This document shows positions 20,465 through 30,956 of a stretch of 64,000 nt of DNA, one piece after another. The notes below the pieces were generated by a model. It had not been told where the DNA came from. It saw only the letters and a program-made list of their open reading frames with translations, and ran no database searches. Source of the stretch: Bufo bufo (lineage: Eukaryota > Chordata > Amphibia > Anura > Bufonidae); the NCBI RefSeq assembly GCF_905171765.1, contig NC_053391.1:192892559-192956558 (forward strand), written 5' to 3'. Positions within the stretch are counted from its first letter, which is position 1; each line of letters begins with the position of its first letter. Both the position numbers and the translations under genes were made by a program.

Positions 20465-22156
20465 ATGGAGGCTATGACTGCACTGGTCGAACAGATGCAG
20501 AATCTGACTTTGGAGGTAGCAGACCTCCGTGCGATGATTTAGCAAATTCAGAGCCCACAGGCTGCTGGTTCCGGTGGTGGGTTCCAGGCCTGCCCTGAAC
20601 CGAAGGTAGTTCTTCCGGACAGGTTTTCCGGGGGAAGTGACAATTTCATCCGGTTCAGAGAGTCATGTAAATTATATTTTAGGCTTCGTCCATACTCTTC
20701 TGGTGATGAGTGTCAACGTGTGGGTATGATTATTTCATTACTTAAAGAGGACGCACAATCTTGGGCTTTTTCTCTGCCGACCAGATCACCGTCCCTCCGG
20801 TCGGTAGATGAAGTCTTTAGAGCCTTGGGTCTAATCTATGATGACTCGGATTTGATCTCTCAGGCCGAGACCAAGTTACGGGGTTTGCGGCAGGGAGAAC
20901 GTTCTGCGGAGACCTTTTGCTCTGAATTTTGGAGATGGGCTACGGATACAGAGTGGAACGATTCTGCTCTCCGTAGCCAATTCTGCCAGGGTCTCTCTGA
21001 GAGACTGCAGGACGCATTGGCTTTTCACGAAAATCCTGAGTCATTGGAAGCAGCTATGTCCCTTGCTGTACGTCTTGATAGATGCCTGAGGGAGAGATCT
21101 AGGGGTCCTCACCTTCAGAACTTACTGTCCAATAAGGGTACTGCTTCCTTTGACACTTATGGTGGAGAGACTCGGGTGGTTGTGCCTTGTGATGAGCCAA
21201 TGCAGTTAGGAGGAGCTACTCCTGGCAAAAGCTTGGGTCATGTAAAAGGAGTCTGCTTTTGTTGTGGCAAGAAGGGACATTTTGTGAATATTTGTCCGTA
21301 CTTGCAGCATCAAGGTGTAAACCAAAGAAAAAAAAAGTTTAATCCCCAAATTACTATTGGAAGCGTGGATGGGCAGCAAGAAAACCTACTTTTGTCTTTT
21401 ACTGGTAGTACCCGTTTTCTCCTGTCAGCCGAGGTGGCGCTAGAGTCCAAAACTGTGAAAATCGAAGCTTTTATCGACAGTGCTCCGTTAGTGTTGGGCT
21501 TACCATGGTTAAGCAAACTTAGCCCTAACATCGATTGGCAAGCGAGACAGATTCTCGAGTGGAGTGATTTTTGCATGGACAACTGTCTTAATGCATCATT
21601 CTCTATGGTTACCACTAAAACTGTACCCTCGTTCATTTCTGAATTTTCTGATGTGTTTTCTGAGAATGGTAATCAGGAGTTGCCTCCGCACCGCGAGTAT
21701 GACTGTCCCGTCAATCTTATTCCCGGAGCTAAATTGCCCAAAACTCGGTTGTATAATCTTTCGGAACCCGAAAGAAAGGCTATGCGAGAGTATATCACCG
21801 AGAGTTTGGCAAAGGGACATATTAGACCATCCAAGTCCCCAGTGGCTGCTGGATTTTTCTTTGTAAAGAAAAAGGATGGTACCCTGAGACCATGTCTGGA
21901 CTTCCGTGAGCTCAATCGTATTACCGTCCGTTATCCTTACCCCCTTCCTTTGATTCTGGATTTGTTTAGTCAGATTGTTGGTGCCAAGGTGTTCTCTAAA
22001 TTGGATCTGAGGAGGGCATATAATCTGGTAAGGATCAAGGAGGAGGATGAGTGGAAGACCGCTTTTAATACCCCTGAGGGTCATTTTGAAAACCTGGTCA
22101 TGCCCTTTGGGTTAACCAATGCTCCTGCGGTTTTTCAACACTTTGTCAATGGCATC
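20465..22156 (+). pseudogene. Gypsy B gag-protease-RT (first part)
   Basis: Translation from ATG 20465 gives a gag with a TAG at 20540, then LPDRFSGGSDNF, the SLRSVDEVFRALGLIYDD region and a CCHC knuckle (CFCCGKKGHFVNIC). Pol follows in the same frame. Protease is reduced to FIDSA joined directly to PLVLGLPWL, an in-frame loss of roughly 60-70 codons compared with element A. The RT blocks [34 protein letters not shown] and MPFGLTNAPAVFQHF are readable up to the insertion at 22156. Confidence 0.88.
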
Positions 22157-22991
22157 TGCAGCGTACTCAAGTTGTGTGCAATAGGTGTTTCTGGGTGATG
22201 TAGTGCAATATACACTAACCTGGTACAGCTGACTCTCTGCAAGGGCAGGTATAGGTAGAAATAGTTCGTGACGCCAGTGCCAAGTAAACGGTGGCACGCC
22301 GTTTGCGGATGCAGGAATAAATTGAGGAGACGTAGTATTAAAACAGAACTCCAACTTTAGTAGTTTTTCAAGCAGAGACAATATTGGAATCGCAGTTCCT
22401 AAGCATACAGTCGATTTTGCAATTCGGTCGATGCAGGCAATTCAGTTATAGCAGGGTAATTACAGAGTGTTGAACATAGGACTTGCAGCACAGGAGCTTG
22501 CACTCTAATTCTGTCTGATCCTGGAATATAGCATATCTTCACCAAGGCCCATTAACCTAGTTCTGGCTTTATATCCTTGGCTATAGCTTTAATCAGTACC
22601 TCCTCTGTCTTTCTGAGTACCTCTTGCTTTCCTGATCTTTGCTTCTGTCTCTCTCAGCTTCTGGACACTTCCTCAGGCTCTAGAAACTTCTGAGCTGTGG
22701 TCTAGACTGACTTCTGCACTCCACACTAGATCAGGTTACACTGACTTTCCCTTCCTTGTCTGGGCCTTATATAAACTAGGGCTCCCTAGCTCCCTCTAAT
22801 GCCTAAGAGCTGGAATGACACCCCTAGCCGGCCTGTACTTGCAAGTTTCATAGCAACAGGGAAATACATGCATTACATTACATGACATTTTATAAAACTG
22901 ACATATAACAACTTCCCAATATTTAGGAGGGACGACAGCACACCAAGTGACACTTTGGTAGTGACGGGTATTACAACTCCCGTACACTACA
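22157..22991 (-). repeat. 3' LTR of the cold-shock-domain element
   Basis: Read on the minus strand it starts TGTAGTGTACGGGAG. A TATA-like box (TTTATATAAGG, complement of 22767-22777) lies about 215-225 bp in. The 13-mer GTTCGTGACGCCA (22264-22276) is shared with the primer-binding site region. No difference from the other LTR was seen in line-by-line reading. Confidence 0.9.
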
Positions 22992-23767
22992 TACCCCACT
23001 GCTTTAAGCTGAGTACGACCTCGTACTCCATCATGGGTCGCCCAACTGGAATCTCTACCTGAAATAGAAAATAGAGACATGCAGGCATACATACATGTAA
23101 TTCATCTGCATTTACATTTACATCAGGTCCAATTGGCAAAGGTGAAGGGTAGTGACAAGGGGCGTCGTTCTCTTCTCTCAGGATAGTGAATGGAACGGGG
23201 GCGCTGACCTGGCACAGCGTAACATTAGAACCAGGATAGTCCATGACAATGAATAAGTCCATGATAAAACAGTAGAAAACGGTATAAAAGTTCTTGGAGG
23301 CTCAAATAACAAACATGAGTCCGTACCCAGGTTATTTCTTATTAAATCACAGAGGCTCTCATGCAGTGGAGTCCATCTCTGGGCACAATACTTTTAAAAG
23401 AATAAGAATCTCAGAGGCTCAGGTTCTTTTGAGTCTGTCTCCGGGCACGGTTCCTTAGTAACAGGTTGCACAATAAAATGACAGCAGGAAAAGTGCTGTA
23501 AAACCCCTGATCAACCTGAAAAGGGGGTGAAGGGTAAAAGGTGCAACAAAGGAACAGGCACAACTTGGCGTGGGTAGCAAAAGCAGGCAGGAGATCCTGG
23601 AAATAAACATGGCCTTGCTGACTTTGTGATTTCAGTGGTCAACACCTACCACTGAGCCGTGGACAAACTGGCAGCCGCAACAAAGGACCAGCAACATAGG
23701 ACTCCTGTCCTGGAAGGGTTAACATCAACTTCTTATGAAGAAATAAATCAAAGGCCTAGCAGGCTGA
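22992..23767 (-). other. 3' non-coding interior of the cold-shock element
   Basis: This stretch lies between the stop of the long frame and the 3' LTR. On the minus strand it ends AAAGCAGTGGGGTA, a weak polypurine tract. A 91-residue frame (22987-23262) starting MDLFIVMDYPGSNVTLC ends exactly at the LTR edge. I cannot tie it to any family. Short repeated phrases (GAGGCTC, CTGGGCAC) occur near 23340-23455. Confidence 0.5.
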
Positions 23768-25363
23768 TTACAGTGGCCTATCATATCCACTTGGCTCCGC
23801 TGGCAGGTATCGTCTGTAGTAGTCCTCTACAGGAGGATGGGCCCACATAACAGTGTCAGGGGGCAGCTGTAGAGTAAAGGGGCCCCTAATAGGTATTGGC
23901 CCCATAGGCCTAGGGGTGAACCCTCTGATGGACCGTGCCGGCCCTGGCATGATCACTGCAGGGTGCGACGTGCTTGGCACCGCCGCAGCAAGCGGTCCGG
24001 TGCTCGGGGTGCAGCAATTTACGGCAATCGCGGGTCCGGTCTGGGGCACTGACGGAGCGGTGGCAACAGAAGGCGGTCGGCGGGTGGTGACAGGCACCCT
24101 TACCTTATCCTTCCTCGGCGGTGTCTGGATCCTGGCGGTGTAGGTCTTACGCAACTCCCGCAACTTCTCCTCCAGCCGGACGATCTGCTCACCGATGCTC
24201 TTTGTGTCGGAGTCGCTGTTCTCTGCTGGCGCCGCCGGCGCAGGTACAGTCACCGATGACACGAACTCGGCCTCTGCAGGTTCTGGACTTGCATCTGGTC
24301 TCCGTCCCATCCGGATGTTCTCAAAGGTAGCACTAAGTCCTTTTAACTGCTCCAGCTCTGATATTGTCTTCTCCCGACGAGGCAGCTCGGGGGAAGGGAA
24401 GGGGCTCACCCATTTTTCCAACACGGTTGGCTGCCAGAAGACGTTTGGCCCAATGAAGGAGCTCCGCTCCTGAAAGGCGTGATGGGCCGGCTCTGGAGAG
24501 CGTTCCGGTTCTCGCTCGCAGCCAGAGTAGTCTTCTCTTTCTTCTGCCTCCCAGTCCTCAGGTGCTCGCTTGGGACGGGTCACAGCAGTCGCATAAGGGC
24601 CTCGCAGGCCCTCGGCAGGGGTGTACTCCACTTCCTCTCCCTCGCGGAGGCTGTGCTGGTACGAAGGGAGGTAGTCTCTCTTGACAGACCTTCGATTCAC
24701 ATAGAGGTCTCTGCCAGTCAGATAGTCTTGAATAAACCCGTAGCCACGGGATTTGTCAAACGACAGCACCACTCCCTTTCTCCTTTCCAGGCGGGGTTGG
24801 GTGTGTGTATGCTTCTCATGTATGGTCTTGGTCAATTCCTCATACACGATCTTAGTCTTGGTATTCCGCTTGATAGCGGCCTCTCGAATCTCCGCCATCA
24901 GGGAAGACCATTTGAACGATGGCTGGAAAAAGTCCCTCCACGAGCCATAGTAGGGCTCGGGTTCTTTCTCCCTGGTGCGGCAGGCGGGTTGCTCCGGTCC
25001 CGGAGCGTAGGCCGGTGGAGCCTCTTCTGGCTCTACACCGGTGTCGGTCATCTTTTCAATTACAGGTGCGGACGCTGCAGCAACACTCTGCTCACAATCC
25101 AACATGCTCGATCCTTCTGAGGAGAGCGATAGGGTCGCGTCAATTAAAGTAGCCAGCTCCTCCCATTGCACTGGGGAGCCGCCCCCCAGGTATTCCAGTA
25201 TAGGGAAGGCGGTGTCCATGCTGGCAGACATGCAAATGTCCAGATAAGCCGTGGCGCCTGCCCTTGACCTTCTTCCCGCTTTTTCCTCAGAAAGGCGCCA
25301 ATTTTTCCCGCCTTTTCGGGATGAAGGTGACGCAGCAGTAAATTCAGCAAGCTCAGCGGCCAT
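23768..25363 (-). CDS. Gag-like protein with cold-shock domain and PPAY motif
   Basis: This is a 531-residue frame from the ATG at 25363. That start has A at -3 and G at +4. The frame is open upstream to an ATG at 25567, but that would place 68 residues in the leader. Residues about 116-119 are PPAY, the form of late-domain motif that recruits NEDD4-type ligases in retroviral Gag. Residues about 195-264 read as a cold-shock domain: GVVLSFDKSRGYGFI (RNP1-like GYGFI), LYVNRRSVKR (RNP2-like position), HSLREGEEVEYTPAEG and a GPYATAVTRP end. This arrangement resembles vertebrate Y-box proteins more than bacterial CspA. Residues about 389-407 could form a coiled coil (IGEQIVRLEEKLRELRKTY). The C-terminal third is rich in Pro, Thr, Ala and Arg, and the N-terminal part is acidic and Pro-rich. 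No CCHC knuckle, protease or polymerase was found. I infer an RNA-binding Gag substitute, possibly from capture of a host Y-box domain. Confidence 0.75.
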   Translation of the reverse strand: MAAELAEFTAASPSSRKGGKNWRLSEEKAGRRSRAGATAYLDICMSASMDTAFPILEYLGGGSPVQWEELATLIDATLSLSSEGSSMLDCEQSVAAASAPVIEKMTDTGVEPEEAPPAYAPGPEQPACRTREKEPEPYYGSWRDFFQPSFKWSSLMAEIREAAIKRNTKTKIVYEELTKTIHEKHTHTQPRLERRKGVVLSFDKSRGYGFIQDYLTGRDLYVNRRSVKRDYLPSYQHSLREGEEVEYTPAEGLRGPYATAVTRPKRAPEDWEAEEREDYSGCEREPERSPEPAHHAFQERSSFIGPNVFWQPTVLEKWVSPFPSPELPRREKTISELEQLKGLSATFENIRMGRRPDASPEPAEAEFVSSVTVPAPAAPAENSDSDTKSIGEQIVRLEEKLRELRKTYTARIQTPPRKDKVRVPVTTRRPPSVATAPSVPQTGPAIAVNCCTPSTGPLAAAVPSTSHPAVIMPGPARSIRGFTPRPMGPIPIRGPFTLQLPPDTVMWAHPPVEDYYRRYLPAEPSGYDRPL

Positions 25364-25621
25364 CTTTAGGTACAAACGCTGTCTATTCACTGACAGCAAG
25401 CAGGAATGTTTAAAGTCCACAAAACCACACTCCAATGCGGCGATTTTCTTCCTCTGGGTAGCGCAACACTGCACAGCGCTTTTTAGAGGTTTTTGGTACA
25501 CTTTGGGTACGATTTTCAGTCCACAAAGTCCACTTGAATAAAACAGGAAAATTGTCACTTTGGTCACAGGGCAACGGTATAAGGCACAAAGTTCACGCTT
25601 CTTGCACTAGAAAGCGTGCGA

Positions 25622-25639
25622 ATCCTGTTCGTGACGCCA
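25622..25639 (-). promoter_or_regulatory. Primer-binding site, tRNA-Ser type
   Basis: On the minus strand, nine bases after the 5' LTR end, the sequence TGGCGTCACGAACAGGAT begins with the TGG expected opposite a tRNA CCA end. Its complement ATCCTGTTCGTGACGCCA agrees with my memory of the 3' end of a vertebrate tRNA-Ser (probably CGA). The tRNA identity was not searched. Confidence 0.65.
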
Positions 25640-25648
25640 AAAGAGAGG

Positions 25649-26483
25649 TGCAGCGTACTCAAGTTGTGTGCAATAGGTGTTTCTGGGTGATGTAGTGCAA
25701 TATACACTAACCTGGTACAGCTGACTCTCTGCAAGGGCAGGTATAGGTAGAAATAGTTCGTGACGCCAGTGCCAAGTAAACGGTGGCACGCCGTTTGCGG
25801 ATGCAGGAATAAATTGAGGAGACGTAGTATTAAAACAGAACTCCAACTTTAGTAGTTTTTCAAGCAGAGACAATATTGGAATCGCAGTTCCTAAGCATAC
25901 AGTCGATTTTGCAATTCGGTCGATGCAGGCAATTCAGTTATAGCAGGGTAATTACAGAGTGTTGAACATAGGACTTGCAGCACAGGAGCTTGCACTCTAA
26001 TTCTGTCTGATCCTGGAATATAGCATATCTTCACCAAGGCCCATTAACCTAGTTCTGGCTTTATATCCTTGGCTATAGCTTTAATCAGTACCTCCTCTGT
26101 CTTTCTGAGTACCTCTTGCTTTCCTGATCTTTGCTTCTGTCTCTCTCAGCTTCTGGACACTTCCTCAGGCTCTAGAAACTTCTGAGCTGTGGTCTAGACT
26201 GACTTCTGCACTCCACACTAGATCAGGTTACACTGACTTTCCCTTCCTTGTCTGGGCCTTATATAAACTAGGGCTCCCTAGCTCCCTCTAATGCCTAAGA
26301 GCTGGAATGACACCCCTAGCCGGCCTGTACTTGCAAGTTTCATAGCAACAGGGAAATACATGCATTACATTACATGACATTTTATAAAACTGACATATAA
26401 CAACTTCCCAATATTTAGGAGGGACGACAGCACACCAAGTGACACTTTGGTAGTGACGGGTATTACAACTCCCGTACACTACA
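25649..26483 (-). repeat. 5' LTR of the cold-shock-domain element
   Basis: It is the same length (835 bp) as the other LTR and apparently the same sequence. The predicted TATA-like box is at 26259-26269 and the PBS-like 13-mer at 25756-25768. On the minus strand it drives toward the long frame. Confidence 0.9.
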
Positions 26484-28256
26484 CATCTTTCATCATCTGG
26501 TGGGGAGGTTTGTCGTTGTATACGTTGATGACATACTAATTTATTCGCCTAATATGGAGACTCATCAGGATCATGTGAAACAGGTGTTACAGATCCTAAG
26601 AGAGAATAAGTTGTATGCTAAGATGGAAAAGTGTGTATTTGCTGTACAGGAAGTGCAATTTCTGGGTTACCTGCTATCATCCTCAGGTTTTCGTATGGAT
26701 CCCGAGAAGGTCCGTGCCGTGTTGGACTGGGATCGACCCAAAAATCTGAAAGCTCTTATGCGGTTTTTGGGGTTTACCAACTACTACCGTAAATTTATCT
26801 TGAACTATTCATCGGTGGTTAAACCTTTAACAGACATGACTAGGAAGGGTGCTGATATTTCTATCTGTTCTGATGCGGCATTACAGGCCTTTTCTGCTGT
26901 GAAAGAATGTTTTGCTTCGCCCCTATTCTGGTGCAACCGGACGTGTCTCAGCCATTTATTGTTGAGGTTGACGCGTCAGAGATTGGGGTAGGAGCAATAT
27001 TGTCGCAGGGTCCTTCACCCAGTAAATGGCACGCATGTGCATTTTTCTCTAAAAAACTTTCGACTGCTGAAAGGAATTATGATGTGGGGAATAGGGAATT
27101 GCTGGCCATTAAGTTGGCGTTCGAGGAATGGCGGCATTGGTTGGAAGGAGAAATTCATCCTATTACGGTAATTACGGATCACAAGAATCTGGCCTACTTG
27201 GAGTCGGCTAAGCGACTGAACTAAAGGCAGGCCAGATGGTCATTGTTTTTCACCAGATTTAACTTCGTCGTCACTTACCGCCCTGGGGTTAAGAACGTCA
27301 AGGCGGATGCTTTGTCACATAGCTATCCTGGGGGGGTAGTTATTTCCGCTCTTTATCCTGATCTCGAGGCCAGGGTGTTGGAGGCACAGGAGGATGCTCC
27401 GGACTCTTGTCCTCAGGGGAAATTGTTTGTTCCCCCCGAATTACGTCACAAGGTGTTTGAGGAACATCACTGTATGGTGCTTGCTGGGCACCCTGGGAGC
27501 AGATCGACTATCGATCTCATCTCTCGCAGATTCTGGTGGCCGGGTTTGCGTAAGTGTATTGAGGACTATGTGTCAGCCTGTGGTACCTGTGCACGTGCTA
27601 AGGTGACTCATACTCGGCCTTCCGGATCTCTGCTTCCATTGCCCATCCCGTCCAGACCTTGGACCCATTTATCCATGGATTTTATCACGGATTTACCGAA
27701 TTCTTCAGGAAAGACCGTGATTCTGGTGGTTGTCGATCGTTTTAGTAAAATGGCACACTTTATTGCATTACCTAGTCTACCCAATGCTAAAACTCTTGCG
27801 CAGGTGTTTGTCAACAACATTGCGAAACTACATGGAATTCCCTCTGATGTGGTGTCCGATAGAGGGACTCAGTTTGTTTCCAGATTCTGGAGAGCGTTCT
27901 GTACTCGTCTGGGTGTACAATTGTCCTTCTCTTCAGCTTTTCATCCTTAGTCGAACGGACAGACGGAGCGCACTAATCAGAATCTGGAGACTTACTTGAA
28001 ATGTTTTGTTTCAGAGAATCAGGTAGAGTGGTCTTCATTTTTGTCGTTAGCTGAGTTTGCTATAAATAACCGTAGGCAGGAATCCACTGATAAGTCGCCG
28101 TTTTTTGGGGCATATGGGTTCCATCCACAGTTTGGTACATTTTCTGGTGCTCATAATTCCGGCATTCCTGAGGAGGAACGATTTTCCTCTTCTTTGTCTT
28201 CTATTTGGCGGAAAATCCAAAATAACCTGGAAAAGATGGGCAACAGGTATAAGTAA
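26484..28256 (+). pseudogene. Gypsy B RT (second part), RNase H and integrase
   Basis: Reading resumes after the nested insertion with the RT core VYVDDILIYSP, then VQFLGYLLSSSGF and FTNYYRKFI. A frameshift occurs near 26920-26935. RNase H follows ([23 protein letters not shown]). A TAA stands at 27222-27224. Integrase has an HHCC finger (HH... ending CGTCARAK), the first Asp in MDFITDLP, the second in VSDRGTQFVS, a TAG at 27948-27950 and a further part to 28256, where the element breaks. It is non-functional. Confidence 0.88.
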
Positions 28257-28261
28257 GGAGT

Positions 28262-28796
28262 CTTAGGGCATTGTCGTACCCAGTGGTCAGATTCTCCGCA
28301 ATAAAAGCAGGCACCCCTTATACGTCTCTGATCCCTTCTGGTCATTCCGAGCTGCATGGGTTCTTCAGGATAATTCTCTATCTTGACTCCCATGGGTAAG
28401 GAGTCTGACTTGACTACCACCTGTGGAAAGGTCAGATGTTCTCGTTGCCTTTCCCTAATACGTCGGTCCAGTCAAACAGCCAGAGTCGTAGTCTGCTCTA
28501 AGGTGTCAGGGCAGGGATAACTGACCAACATATCCTTAAGGTTTTCAGAGAGACCTGATCTAAACTGGCACTTAAGCGCTGTCTCATTCCAGCCAGAGGG
28601 AACACAGTATTCCTCCACCGGTCTGTCCCCCTGAGTGAGAGACTTCAACTGAGATTCTGCCACAGTCGACTTATCAGGTTCATCATATAGTACCCCTAAG
28701 GCCTGAAAAAATGCTTCCACAGAAGCTAGACAAGGGGAGTCTATGGGGAGGGAATAGGCCAATTCCTGTGGGTCCCCCTGCAACAAAGAGATAATT
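28262..28796 (-). pseudogene. Gypsy gag fragment, minus strand
   Basis: The minus strand reads SLLQGDPQELAYSLPIDSP, a SVEAFFQALGVLYDEPD block, then a TGA near 28472, a MQLG motif and a CCHC knuckle (CFYCGESDHWVRQC). It abuts the broken end of Gypsy B at about 28257. It could be the gag of the same minus-strand element whose integrase end and LTR lie at 18822-19803. Confidence 0.82.
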
Positions 28797-28800
28797 ATTC

Positions 28801-30734
28801 TGTAGTTTACAGAAGTCAGTCATTCCCCACAGCAATGATGTGCATAAAATAAACATGCATGCTCTGGCACTAGTTTTATGCCAGTTAGTAGTATCGACAG
28901 CGTTCAAAACATATATCTATTTATCACCAGTGATGGGATGCAGGGGTGACTAGGGTATAAGTATACGAGAGGAGGGATATGTGCCAGCCTTGGTGTCCAT
29001 CAACGAGACGCTGATGTGTTATGACGTTCCATCATCAGTGTGGATTGGGGCTGATATTTAGTGTAAGGTGGGCTTATTTCCCATCAGAGCAGCAGTCCAG
29101 TAAGGTGGCAGAGCAGCAGTCCAGTCAACTGATCATCTGCACCCTGGAGTTAGGGGACCATCAGCTAAGCAGAGCTGGGCCCAACTCTGTGTGTCTGAGA
29201 GAGAGAGAGACAGAGAGCAGCTGCAGAGTATTCCCTGGAGTAAGACAGTAGTAGTGGCTGAAAAGTGTGTGGTTACCTAAAAAACTTATGTAGAGGTATC
29301 GCCCCACTAAGTTTATTCAGGCCAATTGAGCAAAGTTGTCTAAGAATTTTGTGGTGTCTCATCCCGATGGGCTACCTTATAGTCCTTCTTGGACTACTGG
29401 TGAGGCTTCAGAAGTAAAACTTTCAAATGCTTTATACATTAGCCAGATGTAACATTTATGATCAGGACTGGATTACAGGGAGGGCACATAGGGCACATGG
29501 CTCATGGTCTACAATACCTTAGGGGACCTTTACCACTTATATTTTAAGTAAGGCCCCTGCAAGTCACTGTTTATATGACTAGTGTATACTCACTTTTCAG
29601 GAAAATGGGAATTACTGATGCCTGTTGGAGTGATCTCTTCAATCCAAGAGAGGTGGAGTTGCATGTATATGGCTCTCTCTTTTAAATGTGTCTACCATAA
29701 GATGTTCAGGGTGCAGGCTCCCACCAAAGATTTTCTCCTGGGGCCTCCACCAATCTTAATATAACCCTGGTTATGATAGTTTGCTATGTTTTCTAGGGTA
29801 AAAATTTATAACTAAGCTTAACACAGTTTGCTAATCCTTTGTATACGATGACAATTTGAAAGCTCAAATAATAACTTATTAGTCTAGAAAAAGAAAAAAA
29901 AAAGCGTACAAAGACAGAAATCAATATCATAGTAAATTATAAGGTATTTCGTAGCCATACTTTGCACAGTTTGAGGTTAAGCAAGAGTTATAAATATAGA
30001 GCAAGCCATTTTGCAATTTAGTAAATAAGGCAGCAGGCGGCTATCAGTCTTATCTTTACTTCCTGTAACTGGTAATTCCTTTACCACTGAGAAAACAGTC
30101 ACTATTTTTTTTTGCCTGAGCTGTTCAGATAAAGATATACATATATTCCAAAGAAGAGGAGGGTTTTAGTTTCTGATCATGATAACTGTATCTTAAATGT
30201 TGCCCAATAAACTCATACAAGCTCAGCTGGATCGGGCTCCAAATTCTGTTAGTGAAATCTCAAGAAGACAGGAACTTCCTTCCTCATTTTGGCTGCTGGG
30301 ATAGTCTAAGAAAATACTGCCACTTGACCACAGGAAGCATCAGCTTCATATTGACCAAGTGAACAGGCAGTTGCACAAGGTAGAGATAAGGTCAGACACA
30401 CTTTTCTTTATCTCTGTATCAGTTCAATTAATTTTGAGGAGGTTATTTTAGAAAAACAACTTTAAGATTGAGTAACAAGGAGATATCATCTTATGAGAAT
30501 GAAAATATGCCAGCTCAAATGTTTTATTACTCACTATCTGTGGGACTGGTGTAGAAAGCCATGTTCATTGCACAGTTATCTCCATCAGTTCCATATACAG
30601 TGTATGGAGCAGTAATGCACATATATGACCCCTGCTCCAATAAAAAAGGGTACTGGGACCCCCATTCTTATGATTTGTAGGGGGTCCCAGTGCTACGACT
30701 GCAAGCAATCAAACAATTATCCTCTATCCTGTTA
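28801..30734. other. No gene recognised
   Basis: No coding region or transposon end pair could be supported. Small features only: a GA-rich run near 29200-29217, two AGAGCAGCAGTCCAGT copies near 29086-29123, and an inverted pair ACTGGGACCCC / GGGGTCCCAGT at about 30652-30693 that may be a MITE remnant. Confidence 0.35.
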
Positions 30735-30956
30735 TTATTATAGTAACATAGTATATAAGGCCGAAAAAAGACATTTGTCCATCCAGTTCGGCCTGTTATC
30801 CTGCAAGTTGATCCAGAGGAAGGCAAAAAAAAAGACTGTGAGGTACAAGCCAATTTTCCCCACTTAAGGGCGAAAAAATTCCTTCCCGGCTCCAATCCAG
30901 AATAACTCCCTGGATCAACGACCCCTCTCTAGTAGCTATAGCCTGTAATATTATTC
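30735..30956 (-). mobile_element. CR1-type LINE 3' tail, 5'-truncated
   Basis: In reverse it matches the 3' end of the LINE at 37.5-41.9 kb. Shared landmarks are the ATTACAGGCTATAGCTACTA segment, GATCCAGGGAGTTATTCTG, CCTTCCTCTGGATCAACTTG and GGCCTTAT-TACTATGTTAC. Only the untranslated tail is retained. Confidence 0.85.

Larger units (their letters stand above)
22157..26483 (-). mobile_element. Young LTR retroelement encoding a cold-shock-domain protein; no pol
   Basis: Two 835-bp LTRs (22157-22991 and 25649-26483) look identical by eye. The target duplication is 4 bp (CATC at 22153-22156 and 26484-26487). On the minus strand the LTRs begin TGTAGTG and end GCTGCA. A primer-binding site, one long gag-like frame and a purine-rich tract precede the 3' LTR in the expected order. 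No reverse transcriptase, integrase or protease is seen in the 2.66 kb interior, so mobilisation probably used another element's proteins. It sits in the RT gene of Gypsy element B. A 4-bp duplication and tRNA-primed structure suit an endogenous-retrovirus-like origin, but the lineage is unresolved. Confidence 0.9.
19823..28256 (+). mobile_element. Gypsy (chromovirus-like) element B, 3'-truncated, hosting a nested LTR element
   Basis: A 5' LTR (19823-20418) is followed by gag and pol in one frame. The reverse transcriptase is split at 22156/26484 by the nested element. The copy carries several stops and at least one frameshift and ends inside integrase at 28256, without chromodomain or 3' LTR. 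It is related to element C at 62633 and more distantly to element A at 52049. Confidence 0.88.

Noticed and set aside
22987..23262. 91-codon frame next to the 3' LTR as an envelope remnant
   Set aside because: It has no signal peptide, cleavage site or membrane segment that I can identify; its position alone is not enough.
24479..25120. 213-codon plus-strand frame opposite the cold-shock protein
   Set aside because: It is antisense to the supported frame, has no recognisable domain and its composition follows from the GC-rich opposite strand.
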